Notes: generated by a model not told the origin, from the letters alone. DNA of 51,577 nt from Hydnum rufescens UP504 (GCA_014904985.1 MU129197.1:3754-55330), one strand, 5' to 3'; positions 10,870-19,690 are shown, counted from the stretch's first letter. Program-made: numbers and translations.

Positions 10870-10921
10870 GTATCTAACTAGATACTTCAAGGGTTGCATT
10901 TATATGCTCTAACTAGATATC
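10870..10921. repeat. Left inner terminal box of element 3
   Basis: TATCTAACTAGATAC and CTCTAACTAGATATC bracket a TTGCATTTATATG core; the inverted counterpart is at about 15477-15523. No similarity to the GGTACC box of element 2. Confidence 0.7.
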
Positions 10922-11039
10922 AGACCCAGGGGGCCCCCAGGGGCCCCTGCAATTCAGTCGAGGGGGCCAGTCAAGCAGCCCAGGGGCCCCTGGGGCCCCT
11001 AGCCATTAGGATTATTTATTTATTATTATTATATATACA

Positions 11040-12450
11040 CTAGGCTCACCCATGCACCCAAGAAGAGCAGCCAGAGGCTGCTCTTCTTGCGCAATGTAGC
11101 TAAGGAAAATAAATACCAGGGGGGACTCACCATATATAGGGCCACTCGTTGGGCACGTTTGGTTCTCGTCTGGTGAATTGCCGTTTGTCGCCTTGCCGTT
11201 TGGCATGTTGCTGTCCATTGCGTTGCCCTTTGGTGTGTTGCCATTTGGGCCCTTGTTCGTTTTGCGGGTTTTCATTGTGGCCACAATCTAGAGTAATAAA
11301 AGATATATTAGTACAAATATCCAAAGCAGCGCAAAAAGAGCAGCTTTCACTGCTCTTTTTGCGCAGGTGTAGCTACTGGGGTGTGGGGACTCACCTTAAA
11401 TCGTACCACACACCCACTACGGCGGGTGTGTGGTACCTGGGGTCCTCATTTGGCGCATTTGCGTGTCTTGTGTTGGTGCGTGTCGCGTTGGTGCGTGTTG
11501 TGTGTTGCATGTCACGTGTTGCGTGTTGCGTGTCGTGTGTCGCGTGTCGTGTGTCGTGTGTCGTGTTGGCGCATGTCGCATTACCGCTCGGTCCCTCATT
11601 GTTTCATGGGTTTTCGTCATGTCTTGGACAAGTCAACCTAGAATAATAAACGAATCGTTAGTATGAATATTCAAAGCAACGCAAAAAGAGCAGCTCATGC
11701 TGCTCTTTTTGCGCCACAAGAATCAGAAATAAAAAATAAAAATAAAAACTTACCTTGGAGCACCCTACAACCGCTGTGGCGGGTGTAGGGTACTGGGAGC
11801 GCGGACTCCGGCTCGTACGTATGGGTTCTCCCTGTGCCCTGTCGTTTGGGCGTCGATAAGGGGGGGTACAGGGGGTTCTGCGTCAGTATTGGTTCGTGAG
11901 AATGGTTAATACCTATAAAATAATATTGTTAAATTAGTTAAAAATTAAACACCACGCAAAAAGAGCAGCTTTCGCTGCTCTTTTTGCGTGGTTGTAGCTA
12001 CTGGGGGTGGGGACTCACCTTATATGGGACCACACATCCCGCCGTGGTGGGTGTGTGATTCCTGGGGCCCTCATTTGGCGTGGTCATGTCCTTGTTTGGC
12101 ACGTTGCCGTGGGTCGCATCCCCATTTGACGTGGTGCCTGTATTTCGCATTGTTGCCGCGTTGCTGTGGGTCGTGTCCTCTTTCGGCGCGGTGCTGTATC
12201 TCACGTCGTTGCCGCGTCGCGTCCTCATTTGGTGTGCTGCCATATTTCACGTGTTGGCCCCTTGCTGTGGGTCGCGTGTCGGGCTGCCATTTGGGTTCTC
12301 AGTTATTTCGCAGGCTATCGTCGTGTGTTGAACGAAGCCTCAATCTAGAATAATTAAAGTCGCATTAGTAAAAAGTTTCAAAGCAGCGCAAAAAGAGCAG
12401 CTTTCGCTGCTCTTTTTGCGCTGTCGTACCTACTAGCAGAAAAACTCACC
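11040..12450 (-). ncRNA. Left array of element 3 (5 introns, - strand)
   Basis: Introns on the - strand: 12449-12345, 12018-11933, 11753-11638, 11394-11288 and 11130-11040 (86-116 nt), with GTGAGT or GTAAGT-like donors and TAG acceptors. Intron stems lie near 12387-12420, 11956-11987, 11679-11712, 11331-11362 and 11061-11095 (the last enlarged to AAGAAGAGCAGCC). Exon stems include 12455-12482, 12031-12058 and 11405-11432. The stem at 11763-11790 has changed both arms to CCCTACA/TGTAGGG. Exons are made of A/C-rich words such as CACGACACG; one stretch (about 11465-11580) is a degenerate tandem of GCGTGTC-type words on the + strand. Confidence 0.6.
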
Positions 12451-12629
12451 TTATGACCACACACCCGCGGTGGTGGGTGTGTGGTCGCGCGCTTGCCTTT
12501 CCAGGCGGTTGTTTGTTGTGGTTTCGGAGATGAGAAGAAAGATCCGAAATTCAATGCCGGCAATTGCCGATACTCAAGAAGCGCCCAAGTGCTGACGCTA
12601 CAAGCACAATACAGATTGATAGCAAGCAT
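12378..12629 (-). CDS. Leader ORF, left side of element 3
   Basis: 83 codons beginning MLAINLYCACSVSTWALLEY. It continues past the exon stem and, if unspliced, through the first intron including its hairpin. Splicing at 12449 would cut it after about 60 residues. Part of the four-member leader family. Confidence 0.3.
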   Translation of the reverse strand: MLAINLYCACSVSTWALLEYRQLPALNFGSFFSSPKPQQTTAWKGKRATTHPPPRVCGHKVSFSASRYDSAKRAAKAALFALL

Positions 12630-13198
12630 GTAGATGTGGAATATAGAATATACAATAAATATTTGTTTAAAAATGTGAAGAAGAGGATAAAAATGAGCCA
12701 GAGCTCAATAAGGGACGATATGCCTCATTGCAAAGTGGATTAGATCACTTCTATGCATCAGAATTGGCCCAAATTTAAATATAGTGATGGTATATATATA
12801 CCCTACATGGGAAACCAATTATATCAGACGATTCTGGCATTTTTCTATTTTTCACGCCTTCAATTCCCTAATTAGGGAATTGAAGGCGTGAAAAATAGAA
12901 AAATGCCAGAATCGTCTGATATAATTGGTTGCCCATGTAGGGTATATATATACCATCACTATATTTAAATTTGGGCCAATTCTGATGCATAGAAGTGATC
13001 TAATCCACTTTGCAATGAGGCATATCGTCCCTTATTGAGCTCTGGCTCATTTTTATCCTCTTCTTCACATTTTTAAACAAATATTTATTGTATATTCTAT
13101 ATTCCACATCTACATGCTTGCTATCAATCTGTATTGTGCTTGTAGCGTCAGCACTTGGGCGCTTCTTGAGTATCGGCAATTGCCGGCGTTGAATTTCG
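12545..13198. repeat. Central palindrome of element 3 (654 bp)
   Basis: Positions x and 25743-x pair; the centre is CCCTAATTAGGG at 12866-12877. Arms look nearly identical by eye. They contain mirrored TATATATA boxes (12791-12800; 12943-12952) and ATTTAAATATAG and GCCCAATTCTGATGC-type motifs shared with element 2. Conservation between elements of the spacer-free palindrome implies it matters to the element. Confidence 0.88.
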
Positions 13199-13317
13199 CA
13201 ACTACGCAGCCACACCCAGCAACAGAAGGACGACGACGACGATCCCACAACCGGACGACGACGACGACCCCACAACCACACGACCACACACCCGCTGCTG
13301 CGGGTGTGTGGTCATAA
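13114..13317 (+). CDS. Leader ORF, right side of element 3
   Basis: 67 codons beginning MLAINLYCACSVSTWALLEY, then a Thr/Arg/His-rich tail from CGA/ACG repeats. The TAA stop (13315-13317) lies one base before the donor at 13319. The leader family would end here even if spliced, so downstream exons would not be translated from this frame. Confidence 0.3.
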   Translation: MLAINLYCACSVSTWALLEYRQLPALNFATTQPHPATEGRRRRSHNRTTTTTPQPHDHTPAAAGVWS

Positions 13318-15175
13318 GGTGAGTTTTGTCAGTAGATACAATAGCGCAAAAAGAGTAGCACAAGCTACTCTTTTTGCGCCACTTTGAACTCTTATACTAA
13401 CATAGCTTTTATTATTTTAGATTATGGCCTAAGGCCCGAGACGAAAACCCACCGCACGATGAGGGCCCGAACGGCAAGAGCCAAACCAAAAGAAACGACA
13501 GAGCGCCCAATGGGTGGCCCCAGGAACCACACCCGCTGCGGCGGGTGTGGTACTATTTAAGGTGAGTGTTGCCCCCCCCCCAATAGATACAGTCGCGCAA
13601 AAAGACCAGCGAAAGCTGGTCTTTTTGCGCTGAATTATAACCTTAACTAACATATATTTTGATATTCTAGGTCACGCTTTGAACCACCATCCGCACGAGC
13701 GCCAACCGAAACTACACCAAGTGAAAACCCGACGAACACCCCACCGAACGATAAACCAACGCAAACCAGACACCTGCCATGGCGGGTGTCTGGTTATACA
13801 TTCAAGGTATGTGTCCCCAATGGCGCAAAAAGAGCAGCGAAAGCTGCTCTTTTTGCGCTACTTTGAATTTCTTTACTGATTCCTTTTTAATTCATTCTAG
13901 GCCATCAAATGAAACCCCCCCAAACGACGAGGCCCAATCGGCCAGGGCCCCAGCGGCAACACGCAAACAGAAACCACGCGAAACGAAAACGCGAGACGTG
14001 GCCATGGACCACCCGAGTGGCCAGTGCGAACCACACACCCGCTGCGGCGGGTGTGTGGTTCTATACAAGGTAAGTGTACCCCCAACGGCGCAAAAAGAGC
14101 AGCAAATGCTGCTCTTTTTGCGCTGGTTTTAATTTATCTAACTAATACATCCATTATTCTAGGCTGCCACAAACGAAGATCGGCGAAACGAAACCCCTCC
14201 GAAACGATAACCCGCCCGCAAAGTCGAACGACGACACACCAAACGAAAACACGAGACGACGCCAACCCCGGACGAACCACACACCCGCAGAAGCGGGTGT
14301 GTGGTAATTTCAAGGTAAGTACGATCACGCAAAAGGAGCAGCGCACGCTGCTCCTTTGCGTGGCTTTCTGTTTTTTTTTTTCTCTCTTTCATTAACATTA
14401 TTTATCTCTAGGCTTTAATCTCAGCCTACAAACCCCGTCAACCCCCAAATAAAGACCCACCACCCCGCCGAAGACACCTGCGAGAATGGTAACCCACCCG
14501 CCAGACGAAACCCACGAGAACGGAAACCCGCCAACCCCCTAAGTGACGACCAGCCCCCGTACCAAGTATGAACCGCGCGACCGCGGTACCAAATAGTACC
14601 ACATACCCACTTAGGTGGGTGTGTGGTACTACAAAGGGGTTTTTTTTTAAATTTCGATATCTTCAACGATGCGAAGGGAGCAGCGCAAGCTGCTCCTTTT
14701 GCGTCACTTCGAATTTTTTTTACTAACTAGGATTCAAATGGAAGGACCCAAAATGCAACCCGTGCCCCGCGCTCAACGGTGAAGTACCAAGCCACGCCCC
14801 CGGTACCACACACCCGCCCAAGCGGGTGTGTGGTGCTACTAGGTATTTTTTTTTGGAATTTCTATACGTACAGCGACGCAAAAGGAGCAGCGCAAGCTGC
14901 TCCTTTTGTGTGCCTTCGAATTTTTATTTATTAATGTATGGTATTATTGTAGAATCCAAGCCGGAGCGCCCAAAATGACGACCCACCCCAACAGCAACCC
15001 GCCCAACGGTGAAGGCCACGCCCCCGTACCACACACCCATCCAAGCGGGTGTGTGGTGCTACTAGATAGTTTTTTTTTAAATTTCTATGGATGGTACCAC
15101 ACAAGTGGGTGTGGTAAGTAGTTTTTTCTTGGATTTCTACAGACAGTACCACACCCCAGTGGGTGTGGTGAATTT
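13285..15175 (+). ncRNA. Right array of element 3 (7 introns)
   Basis: Introns: 13319-13420, 13562-13670, 13807-13900, 14070-14162, 14315-14411, about 14637-14730 (donor lost, AAAGGGGT) and 14843-14952. Intron stems lie at 13345-13378, 13595-13630, 13821-13856, 14089-14122, 14327-14356, 14670-14702 and 14876-14908. Two stems are covariant: 13595-13630 has GACCAGC/GCTGGTC and the exon stem 13766-13793 has CCAGACAC/GTGTCTGG. Exons carry recurring CGAAAC, AACGAC and CCAAACGA words and very little T. The distal two units are eroded, then the AAAT tract begins at about 15174. Confidence 0.6.
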
Positions 15176-15200
15176 TTAAATAAATAAATAAATAAATAAT
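15174..15200 (+). terminator. AAAT tract closing right array of element 3
   Basis: Overlapping AATAAA hexamers after the last exon stem, as in elements 1 and 2. Probable poly(A) signal. Confidence 0.4.
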
Positions 15201-15555
15201 ACACAACTCAGTAAGAATGAAACATGGAAATGCCGAATGAAACCCTGCTGACTGGGGGTAGCAGTGATAATAAATAAATAAATAATCATAAATGGAACAT
15301 ATTATCCCGGACAAGCGTGTATGGCCCACTGTGCAAGTCTGAGATTAGGTGACTGAAGAAGGCACCTAACCCAATATATTGAAGTTCTGTGGCCAGTCTA
15401 AGTCCCACACAGGGGCCCCTCCTGCCTTGATCATGGAAATCAGGTTAGCCGGCCCCAGGGGCCCCAGCATCAAAACCTCTAGTTAGACTATATAAATGCA
15501 AGGCTCATAATATCTAACTAGACCTACATTTGTGGCTGACTGAGTTGCACACAGT

Positions 15556-15892
15556 AGACCTGGAGGATATTGTTACCAAGTAAGCGGAACTTCACCAAGA
15601 CACAGACTCACGGCTGGTTTGCAGAATCCTCCTGGACCCTCCTGGCAGTAGCCTCCACGGTAGCCTTAGCCTCTGCGGCAGCCTTGGCCTCTGCAGTGGC
15701 CTTGGCCTCCGCAGCTGCCTTACAACACGCCGCCTCAGCTGCCTTCCGCTTCGCCTCTTCCTTCTTCCACTCCTCCTCCGCAAGCCTGGCCTCCTCCTCC
15801 TGTGCCTCCCTCAATGCCTGTGCAGCCTCTTCACAGCGGAGACGAGCTTCTTTGAATGGAGAATGGTTATTGCCTGACATGTTACGTGGCAC
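15556..15892 (-). pseudogene. Gypsy antisense ORF, N-terminal coiled coil
   Basis: From 15892 leftwards the ORF starts MPRNMSGNN and forms a long Ala/Glu/Lys/Arg coiled coil (EEARLAEEEWKKEEAKRKAA, then AEAKA repeats) to a stop near 15610. Element 3 interrupts the sequence downstream; after removing it, reading frames continue into 10838-10687. The + strand of the same stretch would give a low-complexity Ala/Ser protein, a shadow. Function unknown. Confidence 0.5.
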
Positions 15893-15950
15893 AAGAACTC
15901 CGGATGTTTCCGTGGATCGATCCTTCCAGCCTGCTCAGGATGATCGGGCT

Positions 15951-15962
15951 TAAGAGGGGGGT
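15951..15962 (+). other. Polypurine tract of gypsy element
   Basis: An AAGAGGGGGG run ends 2 bp before the LTR start TGTCAG. Plus-strand DNA synthesis of LTR retroelements starts at such tracts, so this LTR is the 3' LTR of a + strand element. Confidence 0.7.
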
Positions 15963-15964
15963 AA

Positions 15965-16588
15965 TGTCAGAGTTTGTCCATTTCCTGGTTAATTCTGGAT
16001 TTGTTTCCGGTTTGTTTCCGGTTTTGGTTCCGGCCTGTTTCCAATTTGTCCCTGTCTCTGTTTCATTTCCCTTTCATTTCCGCATTTCCTTTACTTCCGG
16101 TTCCCACACACTTACCCCTGGCCCTGTCCCTGTCCCCTCCACTTTCCCATCCCCTGCCCACTCCCCCTCTTGTGCCTGCCCCCCTGTAACCACCTCTCAT
16201 TAAGCGATAATCCCCCATAGTATAGGAACTATGTATAAGTAGTCCAGGGCGAAATCCAGAGACTCAGCTTTGGTCTCTCAGGATTTCTGCTTCTACTCCA
16301 GACTACAGGTTAGCCTCACTGTACCTATTCCCTTAATGTTAACTCAGGATTTCCGCTTCTACTCCGGACTACAGTCCGAGTACCTTCCAGCCGACTCCAT
16401 GAGCTTAAGGACTGCTGTGCTCGTTTCCGCCTAGTCCCTTCTGGGCTGCTGGACTGCCTCTCTGTCCCATCCTCGTTATCTCGTTCTTGCCCGGATTCTC
16501 CCGGACTTAGCCAGATGTACACCGGACTTAGTTGGAGTTATCTGTGTTTATATTTGTTTGGTGCTCTTGTCACAGCATGGCCCTGACA
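15965..16588 (+). repeat. Gypsy 3' LTR (624 bp)
   Basis: It begins TGTCAGAG and ends GGCCCTGACA, giving TGTCAG/CTGACA inverted ends. A TATA box (TATAAG, 16234-16239) lies near the middle. Downstream, a 32-bp sequence is present twice (16277-16308 and 16343-16374; CTCAGGATTT and GACTACAG). The sequence before TATA is rich in CCGGTTT and CCCTG words. No second LTR is in the window. Confidence 0.75.
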
Positions 16589-16990
16589 CTGAAACTCCTA
16601 TACTCTCCAGCCTATAATTATATGGAGAATGTCAATCCACCAAAATGATATTGAAAAAACAGACAAACTGATCAATAGTCATAGGGACAGCAGTCCCCAA
16701 TGTATCCTGAGGATCCTTATTTGCATGGAAGACCTCATATGCATGAATTGCTGCATCCCTCTCTCTAGTGAGATAGTCAACCTGGGGTTTCAGGAACAAA
16801 TCACTATGAAGCAGCCAGATCAATGATAATTGCCAGTGAAAGGATGACTACTCACAAGAAGTCCTCACTCTTCAGTGAAGGACATGGGTCCAGATATGTG
16901 TGGATGTGCATCTTTGCCCTGAGTATTGAGGTTGATGTAGGATCCAGGAATTGCCACAAAACCTGGAAGTTGCCAGTTTTTTTTCTCTCT
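16589..16990. other. Gypsy right flank, no confident gene
   Basis: AT-rich sequence. A - strand ORF (16823-16632) contains a short helical, charged stretch (TRERDAAIHA, DPQDTLGTA) that might be an exon, but I see no flanking splice pattern strong enough to call it. Confidence 0.4.
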
Positions 16991-17335
16991 CTCAGCCAAC
17001 CCAAACACAGAAGGCTCAAGTGACAAAGATGACTTTGTGCATGAGCTGAAAGTGTATGGGGGGGGCTGATGGGAGATAGTTTGATTCATTTTTAATTCAT
17101 TTCTCTCCTTCCTGCATCTCCAGTCATCAGCCAACCCAAACACAGAAGGCTTGAGCAACAAAGATAACTTTGTGCATGAGCTGAAAGTGTATGGGGGGGG
17201 GCTGATGGGGGATAACTTTTATTTGTTTCCCTCTGTCCTAGGTCTCCAGTCATCAACCAACCCAAATGCTGAAGGCTCAAGCAATGAAAGATAACAGTGT
17301 GCATGAGCCAAAAGCATGGGGAGGCTGGTAGGGGA
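16991..17335. repeat. Three tandem exon-like repeats of 126-135 bp
   Basis: CCAACCCAAACACAGAAGGC starts at 16996 and 17131, and a variant at 17257. Each copy continues with a conserved AAAGATRAC...GTGCATGAGC block, a G-run and a T-rich spacer ending CTCTCTCAG or TCTCCAG. On the + strand the conserved part would read NPNTEGxSxKDxFVHELKVYG, and the T-rich segment ending in CAG looks like an intron end. The - strand has equally repeated LGWLMTGD words. Coding strand and status are unresolved. Confidence 0.6.
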
Positions 17336-18183
17336 TCCTTTTTGTTTAGATATTTTTTGCACATTTTCTCTCCTTTCCTGGTTCTCCTGACCCCTGCCCA
17401 GTTGAAAGAGGGAAAGTAGGGAGTGACAAAGACAATGTCATGCACACCCATCTTTTCACACCTCAGCTGGCCATGGAAACTGGGGAATAGGTTGGGGGAG
17501 GAATGTGCCCCTTCTCTTAGATTAGGGTCACCTGATATTGACTAATGATTGTGTTAGTTTGTGCTAACCCCAACCCTAACCCTAAGCTGAAAATATAGAC
17601 CAATTTGAACAGGGTAATTAGCCACATCATCCACTATGGTTGCCTGATCCATCCTCCAACCATTATGTGATCATCACACTGGCCCTGTATCCTCCCTCTG
17701 CATATCCCCTGCCACATATCCTCCTCACTTTCCTTAATAATTCCTTAATAATCCTCTCTTGATCTTTAGTATATAAGTAGCTAGTTTTTGTACTCTTGCT
17801 CCTTAGAAGATGGAGAATATATTGTATTTGAGTGACCCTCCCCTCTTGAGAGTCTCTCTGAATCCTTGGGACATCTTCTTCAGTTCCCTCATGTTGAGTC
17901 TCACTGAGAACCAGTCTCCTTACTCCCATTTCCTCATGTTGTAAGCAAGAGGTAAGGGGGGATCTCTGCTACTGTCCACAATGTGGGATTGTGAATGAAA
18001 TCAATCTGATAAATTCAGGTCCAAGTGTATGAAGGTCTTTTAAATTAATGGAAAGTTTACTGTAACCAATAATTGCCCAAGCAGATAAATCAAGGATGAA
18101 GGTGGATCACAAATACCACACCCTAAGAGACATAGGGAAACCTAAGCCTAAAACACTGAGTTCTTTGTCATTTGGGATGTTCT

Positions 18184-18296
18184 TGGTATCATTAGATAGA
18201 TATTCTCAATTCCATTCTGGGATTTATTGTTTAGAATTGATATGATCAAAACTGACAGATAAATTCATGACATACTCCTTGGGAGTAATGAGTCAG
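18184..18296 (+). repeat. Dispersed ~110-bp repeat, copy 1
   Basis: Pattern TGGTATCATTAGATAGATATT ... TCTGGG ... GATCAAAACTGACAGA ... ATACTCC. Related copies lie at 18505-18605 and 18670-18775 on this strand and farther right. Confidence 0.6.
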
Positions 18297-18504
18297 GTGA
18301 TAAAATCATCCCAGGAGCCTCAATTCTCATCCAATAATTGTGTATTTGGTATTGATGGATAGGTATTAATAATAGATTTAGCATCATTGTATTTACAAGA
18401 GGGTGGAATTAAAATTGACTCTGAATGATAAGATATACACCTTCAGAGTATAAAACATGGAGGAGAATTCATCATAGACACTTCAATTTTAATTGGATCA
18501 TTTT

Positions 18505-18775
18505 ATGTGTGGTACCATTCAATAGATATAATCAATATCTTTCTGGGTGCTCCATTTTCCAGCTTATATGATTAAAACTGACAGAAATTTGTACAATACT
18601 TGTAAGGGGTGATCAAACTTGAAGTAAATTTGTTGTAGACACTTCAGTTTTAATTAGCTCAATTTGTAATTGGGAACATTGGATAGGTATTGATTATAGC
18701 TTTCAGGAGGTCATAAACATGCAAAGATTGGATTAAACCTGATGGAGAAAATCACAAAATACTCCTTGAGAGCTC
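18505..18775 (+). repeat. Dispersed ~110-bp repeat, copies 2 and 3
   Basis: Copy 2 (18505-18605) has GGTACCATTCAATAGATAT, TCTTTCTGGG and AAACTGACAGA. Copy 3 (18670-18775) has ATTGGATAGGTATTGATTATAGC, TTTCAGG and AATACTCCTTGAGAG. Confidence 0.55.
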
Positions 18776-19580
18776 TGCATTTACCCCTATTTGATTATGC
18801 AACCAGTCTGTATATTGGAACTGAAGACTGCTGCATCCATATTACACAATACTAATTAGATAGACTGCCCTTAAGGCAATGGATGTGTAGGAGAGGTCAG
18901 GGTCATAATCCAAAGGCAAGGTTGAATTGCCAAGGCCTCCACAATTTATACTTGTGGCATGGCATAAATGAATACAATCCATGTGGCCTGTTGAAGACCC
19001 AGTGTGTTTGCCTCATTTACAGGGTAAGGGAACATTCCATTCCCATGGTTTCCAACAACATGGAATTTAAGCTTGTTCTGAAATAAATGAAAGGCACAAT
19101 AAATTGGGAGAGTATTGTTACCTTTGGGAATCATTCATTGGAAAATTTGGTAGTGGTACAAGGTTTTATGTTGTTGGAGGGATAAAATCCCACTATGTAC
19201 ATACCTCATCCGGGCCCAACTGCCTCCTCAAATGAATTCATATTTCTACATTTCTCTCATATCCACACTTGTTATTCCTTTGGCTGTGAAATAGCATGGA
19301 TTCCACATCCCAGGAACTGTGGTCCTTTTACTTTTCCTCCACCCTATATATGAGACAATTACTTGTCCATCCTTGGCACTTCAACAGGCCATCCAGATTG
19401 TACTTATTTCCAAGCCAGTTTAACCAGGCTATAGCAATTCAACTTGCTTACTTTCGTCCACCTATTGTATCACTATCAGGGTATCCAATTGCCTCAAGGG
19501 CAGTATTTGACCTTGGATTATGTAACACAACTCCCACTTTGACTTGTGGACTTGTCACATGTTAAATAGGGGCTATTCCA

Positions 19581-19690
19581 ATACTCTCAAGGAGTATTTC
19601 GCGAATATCTCCACCACTTTTGATCGGATCAACTCGGAAAAACAGCGCCCAGAAAGCTACAATTAATACCTATCTAACGGTACCACACAC
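19581..19690 (-). repeat. Dispersed ~110-bp repeat, inverted copy
   Basis: The reverse complement reads GGTACCGTTAGATAGGTATT, TAGCTTTCTGGGCG and ATACTCCTTGAGAG, the same order as the + strand copies. A further inverted fragment lies near 19735-19800. Confidence 0.6.

Larger units (their letters stand above)
10848..15546. mobile_element. Array element 3, complete, second terminal-repeat family
   Basis: Flanked by a perfect 9-bp duplication GCACACAGT (10839-10847; 15547-15555). Outer ends match in inverted orientation (CTGGTCAGCCAATTAT; CTCAGTCAGCCACAAAT). The inner boxes (10870-10921; about 15477-15523) are built from TCTAACTAGAT arms around TGCATTTATAT and differ from element 2, followed by GGGGCCCC-rich patches. 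Inside, the plan is the same: - strand array (11040-12450), palindrome (12545-13198), + strand array (13285-15175). Different ends around the same core suggest two diverged families or end swapping. Confidence 0.75.
1823..16588 (+). mobile_element. Ty3/gypsy chromovirus, decayed, split by array elements
   Basis: Order on the + strand: RT (from 1823), RNase H (about 2780-3170), integrase with zinc-binding region (about 3400-4420), chromodomain (about 4530-4690), a non-coding 3' region with an antisense ORF, polypurine tract (15951-15962) and LTR (15965-16588). The 3' region is interrupted at 5304-10679 and 10848-15546 by elements 2 and 3, and array element 1 abuts the left end in the linker between protease and RT, so gag and protease are outside the window or lost. 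Chromodomain plus GPY/F module are the hallmarks of chromoviruses. Many stops and frameshifts show it is dead. Confidence 0.85.

Noticed and set aside
10664..10912. + strand ORF starting MTDQGG as a gag start at the border of element 2
   Set aside because: The ATGACTGACCAAGG belongs to the element's outer terminal box, and similar words occur at every element end; the island reads better on the - strand.
123..15175. CRISPR array or bacterial-type terminators suggested by regularly spaced palindromes followed by T runs
   Set aside because: Repeats are two different stems with variable spacers of 60-330 bp, eukaryotic splice signals lie between them, and the window is clearly fungal. T runs follow the exon stem only in eroded units.
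15570..15953. + strand ORF rich in Ala and Ser before the LTR
   Set aside because: Opposite the coiled-coil antisense ORF; low complexity explained by the AEAKA repeat on the other strand.
17565..17592. CCCTAACCCTAA-like stretch resembling a fungal telomere repeat
   Set aside because: Only about two to three units inside AT-rich DNA, with no extended array; too short to call a telomere or internal telomeric block.
17550..17950. Solo LTR
   Set aside because: It starts TGTTAG-like and has a TATA box, but no matching end, target duplication or second copy was found.
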